A stretch of DNA of 64,000 bases, from positions 1-64,000 of the forward strand of contig NZ_JAHKRO010000020.1 of the NCBI RefSeq assembly GCF_019396325.1, given 5' to 3'. The notes under the pieces were generated by a model. The model was given only the letters and a program-made list of their open reading frames with translations, was not told the DNA's origin and ran no database searches. Numbering within the stretch: position 1 is the stretch's first letter; the number at the start of each line of letters is the position of its first letter. Positions 44,173 through 53,673 of this stretch are shown piece by piece. The stretch is from Nonomuraea ceibae. GTDB lineage: Bacteria; Actinomycetota; Actinomycetes; Streptosporangiales; Streptosporangiaceae. The position numbers and the translations under genes were made by a program.

Positions 44173-45459
44173 TCATGAACGGCCCGGGTAGACCGGAATG
44201 ACCGGGTTACGCTCCGCGCTCGCCCGGTCCTGCTGCGACGGGCCCGCCTCCGGCGGCATCCGCCGCCTGACCTCGGACTCCGGCACGATCGGCGGCATCG
44301 GGCCGGTGGGCGGGCCGTCGTCGTCATGGTTTCCGCCGGCCCTGCGCGCGCCGCCCCGGCCCCGCCACCGGGGCGCGGCCATCAGCAGCACCAGCACCGC
44401 CAGCGCCACCACGATCACGATCGGGAACAGCAGCACCGGCACACCCCACGTGGCCATCGCCACGATGCCGAACGCGAACACGAACGCCCACGCGTACATG
44501 ATCAGCACCGAACGGCGGTGCGAGTGGCCGATGTCCATCAGCCGGTGGTGCAGGTGACCGCGGTCGGGCGCGAACGGCGACATGCCGTGAGAGGTGCGCC
44601 GCACGACGGCGGTGATCAGGTCGATCAGCGGCAGGACCAGCACGCCCGCCGGGACCAGCAGCGGCAGCAGCACGCCGAAGCGGTTGATGCCCTCGATGAC
44701 CGACGGGTCGACCGGCGTCACGGTGACGATCGACGACGCCAGCACCAGGCCGATCAGCATCGCCCCGGTGTCACCCATGAAGATCTTGGCCGGATGGAAG
44801 TTGTGCGGCAGGAAGCCCAGGCAGGTGCCGATGAGGACGGCGGCGATCGCCGCGGTCGTCGTGATGCGGTCACCCGAGATGCTCTGCGCGAGAAAGATCG
44901 AATAGGCCCAGGTGGCCATGCCCGCGATGCACACGATCCCGGCCGCCAGCCCGTCGAGCCCGTCGACGAAGTTGACCGCGTTGATCGCCACCACCACGAC
45001 GAGGATCGTGATGATCGTGCTCAGTGTGTAGTCGAGGCTGGTGGAGCCGCCCCAGTCCTTCGGCAGCGGGATGTAGGTCAGCCGCAGGCCGAAGGCGACC
45101 AGCACCCCGGCCGCCGCGATCTGGCCGGCCAGCTTGATGAAGGGGTCCATGCCCCACCAGTCGTCCAGGAAGCCCGTCACCGTGATCAAACCGCCGGCCA
45201 CGATGAGCGCCAGCACCGGCTGGCCCTCCGCGTCGCCCAGCGCCCGGCCCGTGTTGGCCAGCTCGCTCGCGATCAGCAGGCCCGCGACCAGCCCGCCGTA
45301 CATCGCCAGCCCGCCCAGCCTGGGCGTCGGCGTGGTGTGCACGTCACGTTCGCGAATCTCCGGCGCCGCCCCGATGCGGATGGCGAAGCGGCGCACCAGC
45401 GGGACGAGCAGATACGTCACCGCGGCCGCGACGAGTGCCATGAACAGATATTCGCGCAC
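44173..45459 (-). CDS. UDP-N-acetylglucosamine / undecaprenyl-phosphate GlcNAc-1-phosphate transferase (WecA/MraY family)
   Basis: A protein of 428 residues with about ten membrane helices. It moves a sugar phosphate from a UDP sugar to a polyprenyl carrier at the inner membrane. Motifs are GFLDDWWGMD, NAVNFVDGLDGLAAG, FMGDTGAM and DRGHLHHRLMD, the last typical of the WecA/Rfe branch. The C-terminal 80 residues are a charged Arg/Pro tail not essential for the fold. It precedes atpI and follows glyA; wall-polymer or arabinogalactan linker synthesis is a likely role. Confidence 0.9.
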   Translation of the reverse strand: MREYLFMALVAAAVTYLLVPLVRRFAIRIGAAPEIRERDVHTTPTPRLGGLAMYGGLVAGLLIASELANTGRALGDAEGQPVLALIVAGGLITVTGFLDDWWGMDPFIKLAGQIAAAGVLVAFGLRLTYIPLPKDWGGSTSLDYTLSTIITILVVVVAINAVNFVDGLDGLAAGIVCIAGMATWAYSIFLAQSISGDRITTTAAIAAVLIGTCLGFLPHNFHPAKIFMGDTGAMLIGLVLASSIVTVTPVDPSVIEGINRFGVLLPLLVPAGVLVLPLIDLITAVVRRTSHGMSPFAPDRGHLHHRLMDIGHSHRRSVLIMYAWAFVFAFGIVAMATWGVPVLLFPIVIVVALAVLVLLMAAPRWRGRGGARRAGGNHDDDGPPTGPMPPIVPESEVRRRMPPEAGPSQQDRASAERNPVIPVYPGRS

Positions 45460-45516
45460 GGACCTAGTTTCCCGGATGCTCCGGCCGGCTGTGACCGGAA
45501 AACGACACAGACCAGC

Positions 45517-46782
45517 TTAATATTCGCTGAGATATGGCCGATGTATGGCGACGAGAGCGGCCACCCTTTCCCGGACCTCCGCCGCCGCACCAGGCTCTCG
45601 CACCACCCGCGCGACCAGCGAACCGATCTCCTTCAATTCCTGGAGCCCCATCCCCTGCGTCGTCACGCACGGCGTGCCCACCCTGATCCCCGACGTCACG
45701 GCGGGCGGCTCCGGGTCGTACGGGATCGCGTTGCGGTTGAGCGTGATGCCGGCCGCCGCGCACCTGCGCTCCGCCTCCGCCCCGGAAACCCCCAGCTCAC
45801 GCAGGTCGATCAGGGCCAGATGCGTGTCGGTGCCGCCCGACACCGGGCGCATCCCCTCGGCCGCCAGCGTGTCGCACAGCGCCCGCGCGTTGGCCACCAC
45901 CTGCCGCGCGTAGCCGGCGAACTCCGGCCGCAACGCCTCCCCGAACGCCACCGCCTTCGCCGCCACCGCGTGCATCAGCGGCCCGCCCTGGATGAACGGG
46001 AACACCGCCCGGTCGATCCGCGCCGCCAGCTCCTCCGTGCACAGGATCCCGCCGCCGCGCGGCCCGCGCAGCGCCTTGTGCGTGGTGAACGTGACCACGT
46101 CCGCGTACGGCACCGCCGACGGGATCGCCCCGCCCGCCATCAGCCCGATCGGGTGCGCCATGTCCGCCAGCAGCCACGCGCCCACCTCGTCCGCGATGCC
46201 GCGGAACACGCCGTAGTCGATCAGCCTCGGGTACGCCGTCGCCCCGCACACGATCAGCTTCGGCCGATGCCGCAACGCCAGGTCACGCACCTCGTCGTAG
46301 TCGATGAGCTCGGTGTCACGGCGCACCCCGTAGGAGGCCACGTCGAACCAGCGGCCCGAGAAGTTCACCCGCGAGCCGTGCGTCAGATGGCCGCCGTGCG
46401 GCAGCGCCATCGCCAGCATCGTGTCGCCCGGCTGCAACAGCGCCGCGTACGCGGCCAGGTTCGCCGACGCGCCCGAATGCGGCTGCACGTTCGCGTGCTC
46501 CGCGCCGAACAGCTCACGCGCCCGGTCGATCGCCAGCCGCTCCGCCCGGTCCACCACCTCGCAGCCGCCGTAGTAGCGCCGCCCCGGGTAGCCCTCCGCG
46601 TACTTGTTGCTCAACGTCGAGCCCAGCGCCGCCAGCACCGCGGGCGAGGTGAAGTTCTCGCTCGCGATCAGCTGCAGGCCGCCGCGCACCCGCGCCATCT
46701 CGTCGAGCAGCACCTGCGCGACCTCGGGATCCTGCTCCCGCAGCCGCCCGAAGTCGGGCCCGTAGTCGGGTGTCGCACCCAT
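45517..46782 (-). CDS. glyA: Serine hydroxymethyltransferase
   Basis: About 421 residues. It interconverts serine and glycine with tetrahydrofolate. PLP binding is indicated by [14 protein letters not shown] (the lysine forms the Schiff base), and [15 protein letters not shown] with [16 protein letters not shown] are typical. The ATG at 46782 fits the family start best; GTG at 46818 adds 12 residues and has no good site. It may be the second glyA of the genome, as is usual for this locus in actinomycetes, but that cannot be seen here. Confidence 0.93.
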   Translation of the reverse strand: MGATPDYGPDFGRLREQDPEVAQVLLDEMARVRGGLQLIASENFTSPAVLAALGSTLSNKYAEGYPGRRYYGGCEVVDRAERLAIDRARELFGAEHANVQPHSGASANLAAYAALLQPGDTMLAMALPHGGHLTHGSRVNFSGRWFDVASYGVRRDTELIDYDEVRDLALRHRPKLIVCGATAYPRLIDYGVFRGIADEVGAWLLADMAHPIGLMAGGAIPSAVPYADVVTFTTHKALRGPRGGGILCTEELAARIDRAVFPFIQGGPLMHAVAAKAVAFGEALRPEFAGYARQVVANARALCDTLAAEGMRPVSGGTDTHLALIDLRELGVSGAEAERRCAAAGITLNRNAIPYDPEPPAVTSGIRVGTPCVTTQGMGLQELKEIGSLVARVVREPGAAAEVRERVAALVAIHRPYLSEY

Positions 46783-46827
46783 GATCCCACTGTACGACCG
46801 AGTGTCCGGATTTCCCACTTCCCCGGC

Positions 46828-47205
46828 TCAGGAGAACGCGTGCGGCGCGCCGATCGGGCTCGGGATCCAGCGCGGCGTGTCGGCCGCCTCGTCGCTGATC
46901 GACGTCAGCACCGCCTGCCGGTAGAGCGCCAGCCTCGACCGCCACTCGCCGATGTCCTCCACATACCGGCCGCCCACCGGCGCGTCCCACGTCTGCGGGC
47001 TCCTGGCCAGCTGGTAAGCCTTGTCCAGCGCCGCCGACATGCTCTCCAGCAGCGGCATCACGTTCTGCCACGCCGTCACCAGGCGCTGGTAGTCGGGGTT
47101 GAACTCCCACGCCCTCGGCTGGCCGTCCAGCGGGCCGCCGCCCCCGGCCTTGGGCGGCATCTCCCCCGGCTGCCTCGGCCTCGGCGCGGGCGGATCGACG
47201 TACAT
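46828..47205 (-). CDS. Small partner protein of the repeat-rich protein (unknown)
   Basis: About 125 residues. It opens with a Pro-rich stretch (DPPAPRPRQPGEMPPKAG), then a helical part (PDYQRLVTAWQNVMPLLESM) and a second helical part (YVEDIGEWRSRLALYRQAVL) with W residues in each. There is no signal peptide. The size and helix pair resemble WXG100-like or other small secreted helical proteins, but no WxG motif is present. The ATG at 47205 overlaps the stop of the 741-residue gene by one base (TGATG) and GAGGAG is well placed. The two are surely translated together. Confidence 0.65.
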   Translation of the reverse strand: MYVDPPAPRPRQPGEMPPKAGGGGPLDGQPRAWEFNPDYQRLVTAWQNVMPLLESMSAALDKAYQLARSPQTWDAPVGGRYVEDIGEWRSRLALYRQAVLTSISDEAADTPRWIPSPIGAPHAFS

Positions 47206-49430
47206 CACACGCTCCTCTCCTGCGTCCGCGGATCGACCGGCCCGTCAGGCCCGTTGTCCTCAGGCGCCTCGACCGACGGCATGTCCATCGGGCGCACCTC
47301 TGTCGCGCTCTCGACCAGGGCCCGGATCGCCTCCTGGCTCGGCGGCCTCACCTCGACCGACACCACCCCGCCGTCACCCTGCCTCTCCCGGTACGCCCTC
47401 TCGCCCCGCCGGGGCTCCTGCTCCGTGGAGCCGCCGGGCTGCGGGTCCGGGTTGCCGGAACCGCCGGGGTACGGGTTACGGGGCTGCTGGTCCTGACCGG
47501 AGGGGCTGCCGGGCTGCGGGTCCGGGTTTGCGGAGCCACCGGGGTACGGGTTACGGGGTTGCTGGTCCTGGCCGGAGGAGCCGCCGGGCTGTCGGTCTTG
47601 GCTTGTGGAGCCAGCGGGCTGTTGATCCTGGCCGGTGGAGCCGCCGGGCTGTTGGTCCTGGCCCGTGGAGCCGCCGGGCTGTGGCTTCTGGTCGATGGGG
47701 GCGTCGGGTTGACGGTCTCGGTCGGGGGCGGGTTGGGAGGGTTCCGGGCAGTCCCGGGGGGCTTGTGCACTGTCGGGTTGGCGGGGGTCGGCGGCGTCCT
47801 GCGTGCCGTTCCGGCCGCCGTCGACGGGGGTGTCGGGTGCGCCGTCGACTGCCGGCGGTGTGCTGGTCCCGCCCTGCGCTTCAGGGCCGCCGTATCCGCC
47901 CACTGCGCTGCCCGCTTCGCCGCCCGTGACGCCGCCTTGGGCACCGCCCGCTATGCCGCCCGTGACGCCGCCTTGGGCGCCGCCTGCCGCTCCGCCGTGC
48001 ACGCCGTCGCCCAGGCCGCCGTACGCGCCTGTGGCTCCGCCTGAGACGCCCCCAGGTGCGCCTCCTACGGCGCTATCCGGGACGCCCGCCGTGCCCAAGG
48101 GGGCGGCGCCTCCCTGGGCTGGTGGGCCGCCGTAGCCGCCCTCCGCGGCGGGCAGGGGGTGGGGCTGGTACTCGCGGGCGTTCTCCGTCACCGTGCCGAG
48201 GGCTTCGGGGTCGAGAGGGCGGCCTCCGATCGAGATCACGTTGGCGCCGTCGCCACCCGCACCCGTGCCTGCGACGCTCTGGGCGGTGGATCCGGCGCCT
48301 CCGGTGGCTGTGTCCGGTGGCGGGGTCGGTGGTACGACGAAGCCTTGCCCGTCGTTACGTGGCGCCTCAGGGGTGCCGTTCTGCGCACCGTTCTGGGCGC
48401 CGTTCTGGGCGGCGTCGCGTACGGGCGCGTCGTCGGGCCGGCCGTTGCCGGGCTGTTTGTCGCAGTCGTCCGTGGTGGCCGGGGGCTGGGTGGCGGTGGA
48501 GTCGTCGGGCGTCGTCGGCATGTCGGCGGGCTGGGCGCGGTCGAGGTTGTCGAGGATGCCTTCGAGCTCTCTGGCCGTGGGCGGGTCCAGGGGGATCTGG
48601 AGCACCTTGGTGCCGTCGACCTCGACGACCTGCGGCCTGCTGGGGTCGGGGTCGTCGGGGTGGTCCTTGCCTGGGGTGTCGGTTATGTCCTGGTCGCGGT
48701 TGCAGTCCTGGTCCTGTTCGCCGCTGCGGTCCGGCTCGGCGCCGTGGTCTCGCCTGCTGCCCCGGTCCTCGTCCTTCGGCTCGTCCTTCGCCTCAGGCTT
48801 TCCGTCGGCGTCGGGCTTGCCGTCAGGCTTGGCGTCTGCCTCAGGCTTTCCGTCCGGCTTGGTGTCCGCCTCGGGCTTGCCGTCCGGCTTGGTGTCCGCA
48901 TCCGGTTTGTCCGGCTTGCCTTCGGGCTTGGCGTCCGCCTCGGGCTTCCCGTCGGGCTTGGCGTCCGGCTTGTCGCCCGCGTCCGGCTTGTCGCCCGCTT
49001 CGGGCTTGCCCTCCGGTTTGGCGTCCGGCTTTCCGTCCGGCTTGGGGTCGGGCTTGGTGTCCGCTTCGGGCTTGCCTTCGGGCTTGGTCTCGCCCTCCGG
49101 CTTTCCGTCCGGCTTGCCGTTCGCGTCCGGTTTGGGGTCCGGCTTCGGGTCCGGCTTGGCCGTGGGGGTGTCGTCCGTGGCGGGCAGGGAGGGCTTGGGC
49201 GGGTCGGCCCGCTTCTCCAGCACCGCGAGCCGGGCCTTGATGTCCTTGACCATGCGGTCGGCGGCGTCCGCGATCTGGACCGGGCGGTGGGTGGTCTGGG
49301 TCGAGAGCCCGGCGGTGGACATGATCTGCGTGACCCGGGCCTCGACGCGGCGCAGCTCGGCCGTGGCCCGCTCCGTCTCGGCCAGCAGCTCACGGACCAG
49401 CTTGGGATCCATGCCGTCGAACTTGCCCAT
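47205..49430 (-). CDS. Large intrinsically disordered repeat protein (unknown)
   Basis: A protein of 741 residues. Residues 1-75 are an amphipathic helical domain (KLVRELLAETERATAELRRV, etc.). About 91-220 is a Lys/Pro/Asp/Glu repeat based on KPDGKPEADT. About 220-330 is acidic and polar, and contains a short folded-looking stretch, VVEVDGTKVLQIPLDPPTAR. About 430-530 is Gly/Ala-rich with GGAQGGVTGG repeats, and 617-666 carries two 25-residue QDQQP-rich copies. Signal peptide and membrane segments are absent. The charged low-complexity sequence suggests an extended filament or scaffold. It is coupled to the small gene that follows. I recognise no family. Confidence 0.7.
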   Translation of the reverse strand: MGKFDGMDPKLVRELLAETERATAELRRVEARVTQIMSTAGLSTQTTHRPVQIADAADRMVKDIKARLAVLEKRADPPKPSLPATDDTPTAKPDPKPDPKPDANGKPDGKPEGETKPEGKPEADTKPDPKPDGKPDAKPEGKPEAGDKPDAGDKPDAKPDGKPEADAKPEGKPDKPDADTKPDGKPEADTKPDGKPEADAKPDGKPDADGKPEAKDEPKDEDRGSRRDHGAEPDRSGEQDQDCNRDQDITDTPGKDHPDDPDPSRPQVVEVDGTKVLQIPLDPPTARELEGILDNLDRAQPADMPTTPDDSTATQPPATTDDCDKQPGNGRPDDAPVRDAAQNGAQNGAQNGTPEAPRNDGQGFVVPPTPPPDTATGGAGSTAQSVAGTGAGGDGANVISIGGRPLDPEALGTVTENAREYQPHPLPAAEGGYGGPPAQGGAAPLGTAGVPDSAVGGAPGGVSGGATGAYGGLGDGVHGGAAGGAQGGVTGGIAGGAQGGVTGGEAGSAVGGYGGPEAQGGTSTPPAVDGAPDTPVDGGRNGTQDAADPRQPDSAQAPRDCPEPSQPAPDRDRQPDAPIDQKPQPGGSTGQDQQPGGSTGQDQQPAGSTSQDRQPGGSSGQDQQPRNPYPGGSANPDPQPGSPSGQDQQPRNPYPGGSGNPDPQPGGSTEQEPRRGERAYRERQGDGGVVSVEVRPPSQEAIRALVESATEVRPMDMPSVEAPEDNGPDGPVDPRTQERSV
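47433..47582 (-). repeat. 75-bp direct repeat, two copies
   Basis: Copies at 47433-47507 and 47508-47582 encode two versions of a 25-residue unit QDQQPRNPYPGGSxNPDPQ plus linker. They are near-identical in DNA, so the duplication is recent or kept homogenised. Confidence 0.8.
47918..47983 (-). repeat. 36-bp direct repeat, two copies
   Basis: Copies starting at 47918 and 47954 encode GGAQGGVTGGxA. The first 30 bases of each copy are identical apart from one base. Confidence 0.75.
48771..49160 (-). repeat. Degenerate KPD/KPE repeat tract
   Basis: Residues 91-220 of the 741-residue protein are built from KPDGKPEADT-like units with 6- and 10-residue spacing, mostly Lys, Pro, Asp, Glu, Ala and Gly. 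The DNA is repetitive on both strands but not a CRISPR array. Confidence 0.8.
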
Positions 49431-49516
49431 GGGTCACTCCCGGACGTCGCAGCTCCGGGCTCAACCGTAGGCACGTGGCACCGCCCGGCGCAGCCGGGAT
49501 AGCCAGACGGTATATC

Positions 49517-50164
49517 TCAGTCCTCGGTGGCGACGTACCCGATGATGCCCCGCAGCTTCTCGACGGGGATGCTGCCGCGGCGCAGCAGGCGGGGCACGGC
49601 GGTGGTGAGGTCGAGGATGGTCGAGGGCGTGTTGTCGCTGGTCCTGCCGCCGTCGAGGTAGACCGAGACGGACTCGCCGAGCTGCTCCTCGGCCTCGGCG
49701 GCCGTGACGGCGGCCGGGGCGCCGGAGCGGTTGGCGGAGGAGACGGCCATCGGGCCGGTCTCCTTGAGCAGGTCGAGCGCGACGGGGTGGAGCGGCATGC
49801 GCACGGCCACGGTGCCCTTGGTGTCGCCGAGGTCCCACGACAGGGCGCGGTTGGCCTTGCAGACAAGGGTCAGCGGCCCGGGCCAGAACGCGTCGATGAG
49901 GTCCTGGCCGTAGGGGCCGAGGTCTTCGACGAGGGCGTTGGCGGCGCGTACGGTGCCGACGAGGACGGGCGGCGGCATGTCGCGGCCACGGCCCTTGGCC
50001 TCGAGCAGCAAGGCGACGGCCGCGGCCGTGAAGGCGTCGCAGCCGATGCCGTAGACCGTGTCGGTCGGCAGCACCACGAGCTCGCCCCGGCCGACGGCGG
50101 TGGTCGCCTCGCGCAGGCCCTCGGCCCGCTGGTCGGCGTCGGTGCAGTCAAAGCGTCTTCCCAC
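49517..50164 (-). CDS. L-threonylcarbamoyladenylate synthase (Sua5/YciO/YrdC)
   Basis: About 215 residues. It makes the activated intermediate for the t6A modification of tRNAs that read ANN codons. TVYGIGCDAF and FWPGPLTLVCKA with VAVRMPLHP and SSANRSGAPAA are YrdC-domain motifs. GTG at 50164 follows AGGA at 8 bases, and relatives start just at this GRRFDC segment; an ATG at 50173 is possible. It follows the prmC gene at once, and both belong to translation-quality functions. Confidence 0.92.
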   Translation of the reverse strand: MGRRFDCTDADQRAEGLREATTAVGRGELVVLPTDTVYGIGCDAFTAAAVALLLEAKGRGRDMPPPVLVGTVRAANALVEDLGPYGQDLIDAFWPGPLTLVCKANRALSWDLGDTKGTVAVRMPLHPVALDLLKETGPMAVSSANRSGAPAAVTAAEAEEQLGESVSVYLDGGRTSDNTPSTILDLTTAVPRLLRRGSIPVEKLRGIIGYVATED

Positions 50165-50174
50165 GGCGTGCATC

Positions 50175-51029
50175 CTAGTCCTGGCCGAGTCGGGCGGTGA
50201 CGAAGCGGTCCCTGCGGGTGAGGTCCTGGCGCAGCCGTACGTCGCGCCAGCCGTTGTCCTCGGGGAAGGTGAGGTAGACCGACCGGCCCTGCTCGTCGGC
50301 GTGCTCGACGGCGACCCAGCCGCCGGGGCGCAGCAGCCGCCGGGCGGTGCGCTCGACGGCCCGGACCTCGCCGAGGCCGTCGTCGCCGGTGCCGTAGAGG
50401 GCGCGCGCCGGGTCGTAGTCGCGCACCTCGGGGTCGCGCGGGATCGCGCCGGGCGGGATGTAGGGCGGGTTGGAGATGACCAGGTCGACCTTGCCGTTGA
50501 GCTCGGGCAGCGCTTCGGCGAGGTCGTCGGGGTGCAGGTGGGTGCGGCCCTGACCGTGCTCGGTGATGTTGCGCTTGGCCCAGCTGTAGGCCCGGGGGTC
50601 GACCTCGACGGCGTGCACCTCGGCCAGGGCCACTTCCTGGGCGATGGACAGCGCGATCGCGCCGGAGCCGGTGCCGAGGTCGACGACGAGCGGCGCGGTG
50701 ACGTCCATGGCGCGCAGCGTCTCGATGGCCCATCCGGCCATGACCTCGGTCTCGGGCCGTGGCACGAACACGCCGGGGCCGACGTCGAGCTCCAGGTAGC
50801 GGAAGTAGGCGTGGCCGGTGATGTGCTGGAGTGGCTCGCGGGCTTCACGCCGGGCGACGCCCTCCCAGAACAGCGCGTCGAAGTCGGCGTCCTTGACGGT
50901 GTGCAGCTCGCTCCGGCGCACGCCGTGGACGAACGCCGCGATCTCCTCGGCGTCGGTGCGCGGGGACGGCACACCCGCCTCTGCCAGCCGCGCGGTGGCG
51001 AGGGCGATCTCGTCCAGCAGGAATGTCAT
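50175..51029 (-). CDS. prmC: Peptide chain release factor N5-glutamine methyltransferase
   Basis: A protein of 284 residues. It methylates the glutamine of the GGQ motif in release factors. The SAM-binding motif is [16 protein letters not shown], and NPPYIPP is the catalytic NPPY site that holds the substrate glutamine. The start ATGA overlaps the stop of prfA, its substrate gene, by four bases, so the enzyme and its substrate are made together. Confidence 0.96.
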   Translation of the reverse strand: MTFLLDEIALATARLAEAGVPSPRTDAEEIAAFVHGVRRSELHTVKDADFDALFWEGVARREAREPLQHITGHAYFRYLELDVGPGVFVPRPETEVMAGWAIETLRAMDVTAPLVVDLGTGSGAIALSIAQEVALAEVHAVEVDPRAYSWAKRNITEHGQGRTHLHPDDLAEALPELNGKVDLVISNPPYIPPGAIPRDPEVRDYDPARALYGTGDDGLGEVRAVERTARRLLRPGGWVAVEHADEQGRSVYLTFPEDNGWRDVRLRQDLTRRDRFVTARLGQD

Positions 51030-52078
51030 GAGTGTTGTGCGAGCTTCTCCGCCATTTCGGCGTCGATGAGGGCCTGGGTGACGGCGTTCAGCTCGCCGTC
51101 GAGAACCTGGTCGAGGTTATACGCCTTGAAGCCGACGCGGTGGTCGGAGATGCGGTTTTCCGGGAAGTTGTAGGTGCGGACGCGCTCGGAGCGGTCGACG
51201 GTGCGCACCTGCGACTTGCGTTCGGCCTGCGCGGCGGCGTCGGCCTCCTCCTGGGCGATGGCCAGCAGCCGGGCGCGCAGGATGCGCATCGCCGACTCCT
51301 TGTTCTGCAGCTGACTCTTCTCGTTCTGGCAGGAGACGACGACGCCGGTGGGCAGGTGGGTGATGCGCACGGCGGAGTCGGTGGTGTTGACGCTCTGGCC
51401 GCCGGGGCCGCTGGAGCGGTAGACGTCGATGCGCAGGTCGTTGGGGTCGACCTGGACCTCGACGTCCTCGGCCTCCGGGTAGACCAGCACGCCGGCGGCG
51501 CTGGTGTGGATGCGGCCCTGCGACTCGGTGACGGGCACCCGCTGCACGCGGTGCACGCCGCCCTCGTACTTGAGCCTGGACCACACGCCGTCGTCGCCCT
51601 TGGCCTTGATCGCGACCGTGACGTCCTTGTAGCCGCCGAGGTCGGACGGCTGGCTGTCGATGATCTCGGTCTTCCAGCCGATGCGCTCGGCGTAGCGCAG
51701 GTACATGCGCAGCAGGTCGCCGGCGAACAGCGCGGACTCCTCACCGCCCTCGCCCGCCTTGATCTCCATGATGATGTCCTTGTCATCGTTGGGATCACGC
51801 GGGATGAGCAGGTGTTTGAGCCGTTCCTCCAGCTGGGGGATGCGCGTCTCGATCTCGGCGGCCTCTTCGGCGAACGCCTCGTCCTCGCGGGCCAGCTCCT
51901 TGGCGGCCGTCAGGTCCTCGCGGGCCGTCTCCAGCTCGCGGTAGGTGCCGACGATCGGGGTGAGCTGCGCGTAACGCTTGCCGAGCGTGCGGGCCCTGCC
52001 CTGGTCGGCGTGCACGGCGGGGTCGGCGAGCTGCATCTCCAGCTCGGAATACTCCTTGAGCAACTCGTCGAGGTTCAC
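51026..52078 (-). CDS. prfA: Peptide chain release factor 1
   Basis: A protein of 350 residues. RF1 reads UAA and UAG and releases the finished protein. [12 protein letters not shown] carries the catalytic GGQ (226-228) that is modified by PrmC, and the codon-reading PxT motif is PVT (182-184, in [11 protein letters not shown]). Normal length. The first gene of the prfA-prmC-sua5 unit, downstream of rpmE. Confidence 0.97.
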   Translation of the reverse strand: MNLDELLKEYSELEMQLADPAVHADQGRARTLGKRYAQLTPIVGTYRELETAREDLTAAKELAREDEAFAEEAAEIETRIPQLEERLKHLLIPRDPNDDKDIIMEIKAGEGGEESALFAGDLLRMYLRYAERIGWKTEIIDSQPSDLGGYKDVTVAIKAKGDDGVWSRLKYEGGVHRVQRVPVTESQGRIHTSAAGVLVYPEAEDVEVQVDPNDLRIDVYRSSGPGGQSVNTTDSAVRITHLPTGVVVSCQNEKSQLQNKESAMRILRARLLAIAQEEADAAAQAERKSQVRTVDRSERVRTYNFPENRISDHRVGFKAYNLDQVLDGELNAVTQALIDAEMAEKLAQHS

Positions 52079-52169
52079 CGTGGGTCCTTCGTCGTGCGGG
52101 TGGGCGGGCCGTGCACCAAGAAACGCCGGCCCGGCGCACGCGGGTGCGTCGGAGCCGGCGTCGCTGAAG

Positions 52170-52388
52170 CTACTTGCCCGAGGCCTTCTTGCCGAAGCGC
52201 TTCTCGAAGCGCGCCACCCGGCCGCCGGTGTCGAGGATCTTCTGCTTGCCCGTGTAGAACGGGTGGCAGGCGGAGCACACGTCGGCGTGGATGACGCCGT
52301 TCTTGGCGGTGCTGCGGGTGGTGAACGTGTTGCCGCAGGTGCAGGTGACCTGGGTCACGTGGTAGTCGGGGTGGATGTCGGGCTTCAT
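52170..52388 (-). CDS. rpmE: 50S ribosomal protein L31 (type A, zinc-binding)
   Basis: Seventy-two residues. It starts [19 protein letters not shown]. Zinc ligands are supplied by CTCG and [10 protein letters not shown], so this is the zinc-containing C+ form rather than the zinc-free paralog used under zinc starvation. GGAAAGGAAAACC precedes the ATG. A possible promoter is TTGAAC (52488-52483) with TAGCCG (52467-52462), 15 bases apart. Confidence 0.97.
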   Translation of the reverse strand: MKPDIHPDYHVTQVTCTCGNTFTTRSTAKNGVIHADVCSACHPFYTGKQKILDTGGRVARFEKRFGKKASGK

Positions 52389-52599
52389 GGTTTTCCTTTC
52401 GGGGTGCGGTCGCCGGGTCGCCTCTGAGCTCATGGCGGGAACCGGTACCGCAGCAAGCGGTCGGCTACCAGTGTGCCAGATGGTTCAACCAGCCCGGGCC
52501 ACCGGCCATTCCCCGATCTTCCCCCGGTCTTCACGGCGGCGTCACGCTAGGCTCCCCCGCACATACCATCACTTTCACCACCGAAGGGTCACTCATCGG

Positions 52600-53607
52600 A
52601 TGAGAAGAACGGTGCGGTCGCTCATAGCGGCCGCCACGGGGGTCGCTGTTCTGTTCGGGGGTCCTGCCGCAGCCGCCCAGGAGGCCAAGCAGCCGGACTT
52701 CACCAGTGCCGGCTGGTCCGGCGCGTACGTCCCGCTCCAGGGGGAGACGGGAGCGACGGCCACGCTGAAGCTCAGGGACCCGGAGACGGTCAAGGGCGTG
52801 AAGGGCGCCATCGAAGCCCCGGGCAAGGCCGAACGGCCCGTCACGTTCGACGTGAAGCCCGGCGAGGCCGTGGTGACCGGCCGCTGGGCCATCGGCGCGA
52901 ACGACCCGCCCGGCGACTGGAAGCTCACCGTCACCGTCACGCGCGACGCCCCGCGTGACAACACCTTCAGCGTCAAGGTCGCCGGCAAGCAGAGCATCAC
53001 CGACGCCTCCGTCACCCCCGACCCCGTCAGGCTCGTCAAGGGCAAGGACGTGGAGGTCAAGGTCGAGGCCGCGGTCAAGGGCGCCCGGACGGTGACGGCC
53101 AAGCTGCGCAGCGACACGACGAGGAAGTTCTACGACCTCGGCGTCATGGCGCTGGAGCCCGACGGCCACCACCGCGGCTCCACGTACTTCAGCGACGACA
53201 CCGCGCCCGGCGCGTGGACGCTGGAGGTGTACGCGACCCGCGGCGGCGAGGCGCTCAAGGGCGTCGTCCCGTTCACCGTCGAGGCCCCGGCCGCCGGCGT
53301 CAGCCGCAAGGCCACCGCCAGGGTCACCATCAGCGCCGCCAAGAAGGTCAAGCAGGGCAGGAGCTTCAAGGTGTACGGCAAGGCGTACCGGGGGGCCAAG
53401 CCGTACAAGGGCACGAAGCTGCGCATCTACTTCAAGGCCAAGGGCACCAAGACGTACAAGCTCGTCGCGTACGCGAAGACGAACGCCTCCGGCAGGTACA
53501 CCCGCACGTTCAAGGCCGTGAAGGACGGCTACTACCGCGTCAGGTCGCTCGCCACGAGCAAGACGCGCGGCGCGCTGTCGCCGCAGCGGCTCGTGGACGT
53601 CCGCTAG
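52600..53607 (+). CDS. Secreted protein with Ig-like repeats (unknown)
   Basis: A protein of 335 residues with a signal peptide (VRSLIAAATGVAVLFGGPAAA, partial) and two or three beta-rich domains. KAYRGAKPYKGTKLRIYFKA and FKAVKDGYYRVRSLA near the C-terminus are typical of secreted Ig-like or big-Ig domains, and the whole is lysine-rich, basic and probably wall-associated. It is the only rightward gene in this part of the window and stands between rpmE and the terminator shared with rho. No family is recognised. Confidence 0.72.
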   Translation: MRRTVRSLIAAATGVAVLFGGPAAAAQEAKQPDFTSAGWSGAYVPLQGETGATATLKLRDPETVKGVKGAIEAPGKAERPVTFDVKPGEAVVTGRWAIGANDPPGDWKLTVTVTRDAPRDNTFSVKVAGKQSITDASVTPDPVRLVKGKDVEVKVEAAVKGARTVTAKLRSDTTRKFYDLGVMALEPDGHHRGSTYFSDDTAPGAWTLEVYATRGGEALKGVVPFTVEAPAAGVSRKATARVTISAAKKVKQGRSFKVYGKAYRGAKPYKGTKLRIYFKAKGTKTYKLVAYAKTNASGRYTRTFKAVKDGYYRVRSLATSKTRGALSPQRLVDVR

Positions 53608-53626
53608 AACGCAGCCCTGACACACG

Positions 53627-53665
53627 CGGAAGCGGCGGGAGGGGATCCTCCCGCCGCTTCCGTTT
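53627..53665. terminator. Strong bidirectional terminator between secreted protein and rho
   Basis: CGGAAGCGGCGGGAGG (53627-53642) pairs perfectly with CCTCCCGCCGCTTCCG (53647-53662), a 16-base stem with the loop GGAT, followed by TTTC on the plus strand. Convergent genes end on either side. Confidence 0.92.
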
Positions 53666-53673
53666 CGTACACG

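Noticed and set aside
46783-46827. Possible glycine riboswitch before glyA
   Set aside because: The gap is only 45 bases.
44326-47496. An open frame of more than 1000 codons on the plus strand through the wecA/glyA region
   Set aside because: It is a mirror of real leftward genes with recognisable motifs; the product is only arginine/histidine/glutamine-rich junk typical of high-GC antisense frames.
48771-49160. Regular repeats that might be taken for a CRISPR array
   Set aside because: The repeat units are short, in coding frame, have no unique spacers, and encode the KPD/KPE protein repeats. No cas genes are present.
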